DNA from: Kiritimatiellia bacterium
GTDB taxonomy: Bacteria; Verrucomicrobiota; Kiritimatiellia; RFP12; DVOR01
Length of the DNA: 7,721 nt
Assembly: GCA_017548245.1 (NCBI GenBank)
Contig: JAFYMU010000129.1
Location: 1 to 7,721, forward strand
Reading direction: 5' to 3'
In this document: in pieces, positions 1 through 5,680 of the stretch
Position numbering within the stretch: the stretch's first letter is position 1
How the letters are laid out: each line of letters starts with the position of its first letter
Position numbers and translations under genes: made by a program
The notes under the pieces: model-generated
Databases searched by the model: none
What the model was told of the DNA's origin: nothing
Seen by the model: only the letters and a program-made list of their open reading frames with translations

Positions 1-9
1 CCCCCGCGC

Positions 10-37
10 AACCAACAACCAACAACCATCAACTAAC
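10..37. repeat. Four-unit 7-nt tandem repeat (AACCAAC type)
   Basis: Four consecutive 7-nt units are seen: AACCAAC, AACCAAC, AACCATC and AACTAAC. The first two are identical and the later ones differ by one base each. The tract lies at the edge of the window, before the ddl promoter region. It could be a low-complexity intergenic repeat or the 3' end of an upstream gene; the window is too short here to tell. No function is assigned. Confidence 0.6.
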
Positions 38-81
38 ACTGTCCGAAGGGCTAATTTTCTTTGTTTAGGGCGGTATTTATG

Positions 82-103
82 CGGTTTGGGGGCGATTTGG
101 GGG
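82..103 (+). repeat. Two 11-nt G-rich direct repeats upstream of ddl
   Basis: CGGTTTGGGGG and CGATTTGGGGG stand directly head to tail and differ at one base. They cover the place where a -35 box would sit for the putative -10 at 116-121, which is where a regulator-binding site is often found. Each unit holds a TGGGG core spaced 11 bp apart, one helical turn. TGGGN direct repeats are known binding sites of the dcw regulator MraZ, but with a period nearer 10 bp, so the link is only a suggestion. Confidence 0.5.
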
Positions 104-112
104 TTGATTTTA

Positions 113-121
113 TGGTAAACT
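113..121 (+). promoter_or_regulatory. Putative extended -10 promoter for ddl
   Basis: TGG followed by TAAACT fits an extended -10 element (TGnTAnnnT, four of six hexamer matches). No good -35 hexamer lies 16-18 bp upstream; that position is occupied by the G-rich repeats. A start site around 128 would leave a leader of about 20 nt carrying the GAGG Shine-Dalgarno at 135-138, ten nt before the ddl ATG. Transcription could also enter from genes upstream of the window. Confidence 0.35.
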
Positions 122-148
122 AAGCAAGTTATTTGAGGATATTGAATC

Positions 149-1048
149 ATGCGTCAGCAGGTTGCAGTTGTAATGGGCGGTTTGTCCCATGAATCAGAGA
201 TCTCGAAGCGTTCGGGCGAGGCGGTTGTTAAGGCTTTGCAGGAGGCGGGTTATGAGGTCGTTCCCGTTTGTATTACTCAGGAATCTGTAGCGGAAGTGCC
301 GGAGGGCGTAGAGGCGGTCTTTATCGCGCTTCATGGCGGGTATGGTGAGAATGGCGGTATTCAACGTGATTTGGATGCGCGTCAGTTGCCGTACACGGGC
401 CCGGGTGCTTGGACGAGTGCGCTTTGCATGGATAAGGTGGCGACGAAGGCGGAGTTGGCAAAGGCGGGGATTTTGACGCCGCAGGGTGTGACGGTACCGT
501 TGGTGGAGGCCGAATTGCCGTGTCCGTTGCCGTTGCCTGCTGTGGTGAAGCCGCCGCGGGATGGTTCGAGTGTGGGCCTGTCGAAGGTCACCTCGGCCGA
601 TCAATGGACGGCGGCGGTGCGCTTGGCGTGTGCGCAGGATGGCGCAGGGGAAGCGTTGGCCGAGGTCTACATTCCGGGTCGCGAATGGGCTGTGGGTGTG
701 GTCAATGGCAAGGCGTTGCCGGTGATTGAGATTGTGGCACCGGGTGGCTGGTATGATTTTCAGGCCAAGTACGCTGTGGGCGGTTCGCAGCATCTCTATC
801 CCGAAGAATCGGAGTTGACGCGTAAGGTGCAGCAGATTGCCGAAGCGGCTTATGCGGTGACGCGTTGCCGTGGTGCGGTGCGTGTCGATTTTCGCGTGAC
901 GGATGAGGGCGAGGCTTACATTTTGGAAATCAACACGGCACCCGGGTGCACGGCAACGAGTTTGTTGCCTGAGGCGGCGGCGCGTGCTGGGTTGCCTTTC
1001 CCCACATTTTGTGCTCAGTTGATTGAACATGCCGCGTATGGCGATTAA
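149..1048 (+). CDS. ddl: D-alanine--D-alanine ligase
   Basis: This cytoplasmic ATP-grasp enzyme joins two D-alanines to make the dipeptide that MurF adds to the peptidoglycan precursor. At 299 aa it is full length for the family. The N-terminal substrate-binding motif is MGGLSHESEIS at residues 9-19, with the conserved Glu15. LHGGYGENG follows at 61-69. The ATP-grasp phosphate loop DGSSVGLS lies at 138-145. The omega-loop YDFQAKY at 202-208 ends in the Tyr matching Tyr216 of E. coli DdlB, which favours D-Ala over D-lactate as second substrate. The metal and catalytic residues are Arg245, Asp247, Glu260 and Asn262 (EINTAPG). The usual Met after that glycine is Cys here (PGCTATS), an unusual but probably tolerated change. 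The start is supported by GAGG at 135-138 and by the family N-terminus. ftsQ follows after 12 nt. Confidence 0.96.
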   Translation: MRQQVAVVMGGLSHESEISKRSGEAVVKALQEAGYEVVPVCITQESVAEVPEGVEAVFIALHGGYGENGGIQRDLDARQLPYTGPGAWTSALCMDKVATKAELAKAGILTPQGVTVPLVEAELPCPLPLPAVVKPPRDGSSVGLSKVTSADQWTAAVRLACAQDGAGEALAEVYIPGREWAVGVVNGKALPVIEIVAPGGWYDFQAKYAVGGSQHLYPEESELTRKVQQIAEAAYAVTRCRGAVRVDFRVTDEGEAYILEINTAPGCTATSLLPEAAARAGLPFPTFCAQLIEHAAYGD

Positions 1049-1060
1049 TGGGATGAGCGA

Positions 1061-1924
1061 ATGGATGCGTTGAATGCAATTCCTGGTGTCAATACGGCAG
1101 TAAAGGGCAAGAAGCGCGGCAAGGCGGCGCATGGCCCGTCGTGGACGTTGCCGTCGTGGTTGAAGGGGCTGATTGCGTGTGGCATTGGCTTGCTGGTGGT
1201 CGTGGGATGTTTTAAGCTGTTCACAACGTATTACTACAAGCGCAATAAGGTCTTTCAGGTGACGCCTGAAGAGGTGCATGTGTTGGGTAATGCCACGGTG
1301 ACGCGCGATTACATCTTGCAGATGTTTGGTATTACAGGGCCGCGAAATGGTTACGACTTGGTCACGTCGGACATTGTGGATATGTTGAGCACGCACATGC
1401 CTAACTTGAAGAGTGCGCAGATGACCTACACCCCAAGCAAGAAGGTGGAGCTGTGGGTGGAAGAACGGATGCCGCTGGCTCGCGTCAAGAAGGATTCGAT
1501 GTTGCCGCTCGTGGTGGACGAGGAGGGGGTGCTCTTCCGTTATCCGCGCCCCGTCAATACCTTGCCGGAAATTGGTGGCTTTGATTTGCCAGATGAAGAA
1601 CTGACGCCTGGAAAACGGTTACCCGCGGAGTTTCACTGCATGTTGCGCCTCTTGCTGACGGTTTCGGATACGTCGGCTTACTTTAGTAGCGCGGTGAAAC
1701 GGGTGACGTTGCTCGGCATTGACCCTGATGATGGGCTTTTGGTTTCGTTGTACGATGGTCGTAAGATTGCTATCGCGTGGGAAAACATGGCATCTGAGAC
1801 GGAGGTCTCGGATGCGATGAAGCGACGCTTGGCAAATGTGAGGGACACGCTGCGTTCCTCGGCGGCTGCGGGCAAGTTGCATTTCAATGCGATGGCAAGT
1901 GATCGCGTTTCAGTTTCAGACTAA
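1061..1924 (+). CDS. ftsQ: Cell division protein FtsQ/DivIB (POTRA domain)
   Basis: FtsQ is a bitopic membrane protein that links the cytoplasmic Z-ring to the periplasmic division proteins and normally pairs with FtsB and FtsL. The 287-aa product has a basic cytoplasmic N-terminus (KGKKRGK at about 15-21) and one hydrophobic segment at about 34-51. A POTRA domain follows from about 65 to 133, with the typical V-x-V-x-GN-x-x-V turn at 72-80. The next part resembles the FtsQ beta domain, including VEERMPLARV and a following LPLVVDEEGVLF stretch. The sequence is weakly conserved, as is normal for FtsQ, so position between ddl and ftsA is part of the evidence. It begins 12 nt after ddl. The C-terminal tail of about 30 residues is polar and without recognisable features. 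Confidence 0.88.
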   Translation: MDALNAIPGVNTAVKGKKRGKAAHGPSWTLPSWLKGLIACGIGLLVVVGCFKLFTTYYYKRNKVFQVTPEEVHVLGNATVTRDYILQMFGITGPRNGYDLVTSDIVDMLSTHMPNLKSAQMTYTPSKKVELWVEERMPLARVKKDSMLPLVVDEEGVLFRYPRPVNTLPEIGGFDLPDEELTPGKRLPAEFHCMLRLLLTVSDTSAYFSSAVKRVTLLGIDPDDGLLVSLYDGRKIAIAWENMASETEVSDAMKRRLANVRDTLRSSAAAGKLHFNAMASDRVSVSD

Positions 1925-1935
1925 GGTAAGTTCAT

Positions 1936-3135
1936 ATGGCAGTACGCGTTTTAGGTGCGCTGGATATTGGCACGCAAACGACAACGTTGGCCGCCGGTGA
2001 GGTGATTGACGGCGCGTTGCGCGTGGTGAGGGTGGTTTCGACACCGACCCATGGCGTGAAAAAGGGCGTGATTCGCAATATTGGCGAAGTCACTCAGACG
2101 ATTCGTAAGGTCTTTGCTGAAATGGCAAAGCACAAGATAGACCTCTACGATGTCTCGGTGAGCTTTTCGGCTCAAGAGATTAAGACGGTGCGTCGCACAG
2201 GAACGAAATCCTTCGTTTCGCTGACGGTGATGACGGAAGAGGATGTGAGCGATGCCCAGGATGCCGCGTCCTCCAACGAATTGCCGAACTCGCCCGATAT
2301 CTTGTTGCAACGCTTCCAGCAACGTTTCCGCGTGAACGAACAGTCGGTGGAGACGCCCGTGGGTATGAAGGGTAACCTCTTGGAGGCCTCGGTGTTGGAG
2401 GTCTTGGCACCGCGTACCGCTGTTGAAGCTTTGCGTACCGCCGTTGCCCAAGCAGGGATGCATACCGTTGATGTGGTCTTCTCGGGTTGTGCTGATGCAG
2501 CGGCTGTGCTTGATTCGCAGTTGCGTTCGGAAGGCGCCTTGGTGCTCAACTTTGGTGCTGGCACCTGCGACTACTTGGTGGTTGCCAACCGTATCGTGAT
2601 TGCGGCTGGCACCCTTGCCATTGGTGGTCACCACCTCTCGAATGACTTGGCGCGCGCCTTTAAGGTGGGCCAAGATGTGGCCGAACGCATGAAGATTGAA
2701 CGTGGGGCCGCCCAAATCCAACCTGACTTGGCGGGCGAACGTTACAGCGTGCAGACGATGTTTAGTGCCGATCGCACGGTCTCGGTTCATGCCATTCAGA
2801 CAGTGACGACCGAACGCGTGAATGAGACGTTGAATCTCTTGCGGACCTTGTTGATTCGCCAGGGCGTGGCGCTCTCCGACTTGCGCGGTGGCGTGTGGTT
2901 GACTGGTGGCACGGCGGCATTGCCGAACATTGTCGATCAGGTGAGCACGGTTTTGGAATGCTCCTGCCGTTTGGGTGCGCCGTTGAATGTAGCCGAATTG
3001 CCTGCAGAGGTGAGCGCGGCGCCATACCGTTACACCACGGTGATTGGTTTGCTCCAGTGGCATATGCGTTCGATTGCCAATGACGTGCGTAAACCCTCCT
3101 TCCTCTCTCGCGTGCGCGCTTATTTTAAGGGATAA
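1936..3135 (+). CDS. ftsA: Cell division protein FtsA (actin-like membrane tether of FtsZ)
   Basis: FtsA is an actin-fold ATPase that anchors FtsZ filaments to the inner membrane and recruits later division proteins. The 399-aa length is near the family norm. The phosphate-1 motif LDIGTQTT is at residues 9-16. The FtsA-specific 1C subdomain lies roughly between 80 and 160. The phosphate-2 motif is LNFGAGTCD at 204-212, where the family usually has VDIGGGTTD; Asn205 therefore replaces the usual Asp. The adenosine motif LTGGTAALPNI is at 322-332. The end, FLSRVRAYFK at 389-398, is an amphipathic stretch matching the membrane-targeting helix. AGG at 1924-1926, overlapping the ftsQ stop, serves as ribosome-binding site. 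ftsZ starts 2 nt after the stop, as expected for coupled expression. Confidence 0.95.
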   Translation: MAVRVLGALDIGTQTTTLAAGEVIDGALRVVRVVSTPTHGVKKGVIRNIGEVTQTIRKVFAEMAKHKIDLYDVSVSFSAQEIKTVRRTGTKSFVSLTVMTEEDVSDAQDAASSNELPNSPDILLQRFQQRFRVNEQSVETPVGMKGNLLEASVLEVLAPRTAVEALRTAVAQAGMHTVDVVFSGCADAAAVLDSQLRSEGALVLNFGAGTCDYLVVANRIVIAAGTLAIGGHHLSNDLARAFKVGQDVAERMKIERGAAQIQPDLAGERYSVQTMFSADRTVSVHAIQTVTTERVNETLNLLRTLLIRQGVALSDLRGGVWLTGGTAALPNIVDQVSTVLECSCRLGAPLNVAELPAEVSAAPYRYTTVIGLLQWHMRSIANDVRKPSFLSRVRAYFKG

Positions 3136-3137
3136 CC

Positions 3138-4298
3138 ATGAAAGCAGAAGACATTCTTTTTATCTCTTTAGGTGGCGCAGCGGCAAGCATTGCGCGTCGG
3201 ATTGCACAAGGGGCGCGTCGTGACCTGACGCAAGCGCCGATGCGTGTTTTGATTTTGGACACCGATGATGCGGTCTTGCAAGAGGTGGTCCATACCGATG
3301 GCGTGTCGGTGACGATTTTTGGTACGCAACGTTTGGGCGGTCGTGGCACGGGTGGCGATCACACCTTGGGAATGGGTGCCTTCCGTGACGATGCCACCAC
3401 GTTGATGCAACAGATTGGTACGCCGCGTCTTGTGATTTTATTGACCTGTTGCGGGGGTGGCACCTCGGGTGCGGCCGAACCGCTCTTGCGGTTGCTCCGC
3501 GAACGTGGCATTGCCAATGTGGTCTTTGCGACCGAACCCTTTGCCTTTGAAGGGGAAGCGCGTCGACGTTCCGCCTCGGTGGTCTTGCCGACCATTTGCG
3601 AAAAGGCGAATGCGGTGACCACGGTGCCTCTGGCCTCTCTTTTGGCAGGCGCTTCGGATGAGTTGTCAATGTCGCAATCCTTTGCCTACGTTGCCGATCG
3701 TTTGGCCGCGGGCATTAGTTTGCTTTGGACGCAATTGGTCTTCCCAGGCTACATCCAGTTTGACGTGGAGTATTTTCGTCAATATTTGGAACAAGATTCC
3801 TATGTGCCGTTGAGCTTTACCTTCGCGGATGCCTCGGCAAAGGGTGAAGGTCGCGCCGAAGCGGTGGTGGAGGCGTTGACGCATTCCTCGCGTTTCCAAG
3901 TGCGTGGGCAAAACTGTTTGGCAAGTGCAAGCCATGTGATTGTGGGCGTCTTGGCAGGCGAAGATTTGCGTTTGTGCGAATTGGATACCTTGATGACAGG
4001 CGTGAAGAAGGCGTTGAGTAGCCAGGTTGAGGTCATGCTCGGAACGGTGAATCAGCCCTCCTTCAATGGCCAATTGAGCGTGGTGGTGCTCGCCTTTGCG
4101 GCTACGAACACTGACGTCGTGGAACAGCCCGGCGAGGGGTTGCAAACCGTGCGGAAACGTTCGGGCAAGGGGGCGAAGGCCGGTAAGTCGTTGTCGGCCG
4201 TGAAGGATCGCTTTGACGATGTGGAATGCACCTTGATTGACGGGGTGAACTACGACGAACCGACCTACGTGCGTCGTCATATTCGCTTGAAACGATGA
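3138..4298 (+). CDS. ftsZ: Divergent FtsZ, tubulin-like division GTPase with altered catalytic loops
   Basis: FtsZ polymerises with GTP into the Z-ring. Identity rests on position after ftsA, normal length (386 aa) and full-length alignment by eye. Matches include the T1-like SLGGAAAS (10-17), DTD (41-43), the glycine-rich T3-like stretch (66-80), CGGGTSGAAEP (105-115), EPFAFEG with Glu138 and Arg142, FPGYIQFDVEY (202-212) and the FtsA-binding tail DEPTYVRR (373-380, usual form DIPxFLRR). Key departures: the tubulin signature GGGTGTG is GGGTSGA; the T1 loop GGGGGN lacks its last glycines and Asn; the IPND segment becomes VPLA; and the T7 loop NxDFAD becomes QFDVEY, keeping Asp209 but with Gln207 and Tyr212 in place of Asn and the second catalytic Asp. 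The linker before the tail is short and basic (about 325-350). AAGGGA at 3126-3131, inside the ftsA end, is the ribosome-binding site. It is either a slow or GTPase-altered FtsZ or a paralogue; gene context and tail favour the division protein. Confidence 0.82.
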   Translation: MKAEDILFISLGGAAASIARRIAQGARRDLTQAPMRVLILDTDDAVLQEVVHTDGVSVTIFGTQRLGGRGTGGDHTLGMGAFRDDATTLMQQIGTPRLVILLTCCGGGTSGAAEPLLRLLRERGIANVVFATEPFAFEGEARRRSASVVLPTICEKANAVTTVPLASLLAGASDELSMSQSFAYVADRLAAGISLLWTQLVFPGYIQFDVEYFRQYLEQDSYVPLSFTFADASAKGEGRAEAVVEALTHSSRFQVRGQNCLASASHVIVGVLAGEDLRLCELDTLMTGVKKALSSQVEVMLGTVNQPSFNGQLSVVVLAFAATNTDVVEQPGEGLQTVRKRSGKGAKAGKSLSAVKDRFDDVECTLIDGVNYDEPTYVRRHIRLKR

Positions 4299-4570
4299 GA
4301 ACGCTTCTCTGGAGTTGCTTGAGCCTCGTGCTCCTCTGCGGTTGTCGTCGCGACGACTGGAAGGAGATTGTGTTGCCATTGCCCGAACAGGTCTCGGTGC
4401 AAGCCGCGCGTCAAGCACTGGCAGGATTGGATCGCGAGACACCACCTGAGGTGCGTGATGAGGCAGGGCAGCTGCGCATCCGTTATAATTCGATGCATGT
4501 GGCCTCACGAAATTTGATTGTGGCCCTTGAGGAACTGCAATCGCGTCAGCAAAAGGAGACGCAACCATGA
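4295..4570 (+). CDS. Small lipoprotein of unknown function, possible HMA-like fold
   Basis: I do not recognise this 91-aa protein by name. It has a short lipoprotein signal: a basic start, a hydrophobic run at 4-14 and a lipobox LCGC with Cys17 as predicted lipidated residue. Charged RRDDW follows directly. The mature part reads as strand (KEIVLPLP), helix (SVQAARQALAGLD), strand (QLRIRYNS), helix (HVASRNLIVALEELQ). This order and the RIRYNS...NLIVALEE pattern resemble the beta-alpha-beta layout of heavy-metal-associated (HMA) domains, but there is no CxxC metal site and the final strand is missing, so metal binding is unlikely. The ATG overlaps the ftsZ stop (ATGA) and its own stop overlaps the dtd start (ATGA), so translation is probably coupled on both sides. 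Expected location is a periplasmic membrane face. Confidence 0.8.
   Translation: MRTLLWSCLSLVLLCGCRRDDWKEIVLPLPEQVSVQAARQALAGLDRETPPEVRDEAGQLRIRYNSMHVASRNLIVALEELQSRQQKETQP
4553..4558 (+). promoter_or_regulatory. Strong Shine-Dalgarno for dtd inside the lipoprotein gene
   Basis: AAGGAG lies 8 nt before the dtd ATG and within the last codons of the lipoprotein gene. It is the strongest ribosome-binding site among the cluster's internal genes and fixes the dtd start at 4567. Confidence 0.8.
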
Positions 4571-5010
4571 GATTTTTAGTTCAACGCGTAACCGAAGCCT
4601 CCGTGCAAGTGGCTGGCGAAACCATCTCCGCCTTTCAGGGAACGGGGTTCTTGGTGTTGTGCGGCGTGGCACCCACCGATACGCAGGCACAGGCCGAAAA
4701 GCTCTGCGCCAAGTTGTTGAAACTGCGCGTCTTTGAAGATGAGCACGGCGCAATGAACCGTTCGCTCATGGATGTGCAGGGGTCGGTGATCTTGGTTTCG
4801 CAATTTACCCTTTATGCCGACACCGCTTCGGGCAATCGCCCCGGGTTCTCAACAGCGGCACGCCCTGAAGTGGCCGAACCGCTCTACGATTTCTGTTGCG
4901 CGACGTTGCGCGCCACCTTGGGTGACCGTTTGGGCACGGGACGTTTTGGCGCCGATATGGCCATTCGCCTTGTGAATGATGGCCCGTGCACCTTCTTGTT
5001 GGAGGCCTAA
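4567..5010 (+). CDS. dtd: D-aminoacyl-tRNA deacylase
   Basis: DTD hydrolyses D-amino acids (and glycine mischarged on tRNA-Ala) from tRNAs, a chiral proofreading step in the cytoplasm. The 147-aa length is typical. The start MRFLVQRVTEASV is the family N-terminus. The SQFTLYAD motif is at 78-85, ARPEVAEPLYD follows, then TGRFGADM, and the Gly-cisPro motif appears as NDGPCT (Gly139-Pro140-Cys141-Thr142). The usual form is GPVT, so Val to Cys is a small oddity; the Gly-Pro pair that screens chirality is intact. A neighbouring D-Ala ligase gene makes functional sense, since D-amino acids are made for the wall. ribE begins 7 nt after the stop. Confidence 0.95.
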   Translation: MRFLVQRVTEASVQVAGETISAFQGTGFLVLCGVAPTDTQAQAEKLCAKLLKLRVFEDEHGAMNRSLMDVQGSVILVSQFTLYADTASGNRPGFSTAARPEVAEPLYDFCCATLRATLGDRLGTGRFGADMAIRLVNDGPCTFLLEA

Positions 5011-5017
5011 AGACGCG

Positions 5018-5665
5018 ATGTTCACCGGTCTGATTCAATGTATGGGAACCGTAACGGCGGTGAAAACACACGCTGGTGGTGCGGTTTTTGTCGTGGAAGC
5101 ACCGCACTTGGCCTCCGCTGACGAACCGCTTTGCTTGGGTGAGAGCATCGCTGTGAATGGGGCTTGCTTGACGGTGGCACGCGTGGTGGATACGGCAACC
5201 TTTGAGGCCGATGTCCTCAATGAGACCTTGCGTTGTACGATGTTTGCGTCGTTGCGCGTGGGGGATCAAGTGAATTTAGAACGTGCCTTGCGCTTTGGCG
5301 ACCGTTTGGCAGGGCATTTGGTCTCGGGTCACATTGATGGCGTGGGCGCGTTGCGTGCGATTCGCCCTGATGGCCGAGACAAGATTTACCGCTTTGGCTG
5401 TACGGTGGACTTTGCACGCGGCGTCGTGCGTAAAGGTTCTGTAGCCATTAGCGGGACCAGTCTCACGGTGGTCGCCGTGGGAGACGATTGGTTTGAGGTC
5501 GCGTTGATTCCGACAACATTACGAGAGACCATCCTGGGACAGTTGGCAATTGGTGATCCCGTCAACTTGGAATCGGACATCATCGGCGCGTATGTGCGTC
5601 GCGCCCTGGGGATGGATTCAACACTTTCATTGAAACAAATTATCGCCGCGGGTTTCGCGGACTAG
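5018..5665 (+). CDS. ribE: Riboflavin synthase (alpha subunit type)
   Basis: This enzyme dismutates two 6,7-dimethyl-8-ribityllumazine molecules into riboflavin and the pyrimidine intermediate, the last step of vitamin B2 synthesis. The start is set at the ATG of MFTGLIQCMGTV, the diagnostic family N-terminus, giving 215 aa; GGAGG at 5001-5005 lies 12 nt upstream. An in-frame ATG at 4976 lies inside dtd and is not used. Two tandem barrel domains are visible: the first with GESIAVNGACLTV (41-53), the second opening with GHLVSGHIDGVG (99-110) and carrying KGSVAISGTSLTVV (139-152). The usual Asp before the Gly in the second motif (IDGxSLT) is Ser145. The end has the helix-forming NLESDIIGAYVRRAL that drives trimer formation in the family. 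Other riboflavin genes are not in the window. Confidence 0.94.
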   Translation: MFTGLIQCMGTVTAVKTHAGGAVFVVEAPHLASADEPLCLGESIAVNGACLTVARVVDTATFEADVLNETLRCTMFASLRVGDQVNLERALRFGDRLAGHLVSGHIDGVGALRAIRPDGRDKIYRFGCTVDFARGVVRKGSVAISGTSLTVVAVGDDWFEVALIPTTLRETILGQLAIGDPVNLESDIIGAYVRRALGMDSTLSLKQIIAAGFAD

Positions 5666-5680
5666 AAAGGAACATGCATC

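Noticed and set aside
1..36. Possible last codons of an upstream gene ending in TAA at 34-36
   Set aside because: Only a dozen codons inside a repeat tract are visible, and the other two frames are also open here, so no frame can be chosen.
194..1396. Long open frame on the - strand (400 codons) opposite ddl and ftsQ
   Set aside because: The translation is rich in Arg, His and Gln with no domain pattern, and it crosses the boundary of two well-supported genes. It is a by-product of codon bias on the opposite strand.
1951..3063. 370-codon open frame on the - strand opposite ftsA
   Set aside because: Same low-complexity basic composition and no motif; ftsA is certain in the other direction.
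3138..4298. ftsZ as a pseudogene because of its altered motifs
   Set aside because: The frame is uninterrupted, length is normal, codon use matches its neighbours, and the C-terminal FtsA-binding peptide is kept.
3666..4568. 300-codon open frame on the - strand opposite ftsZ and the lipoprotein gene
   Set aside because: No recognisable domain, spans two coupled + strand genes, and composition is that of a shadow frame.
4976..5017. Upstream in-frame ATG extending riboflavin synthase by 14 residues
   Set aside because: It lies inside dtd without a ribosome-binding site, and the family N-terminus MFTG begins at 5018.
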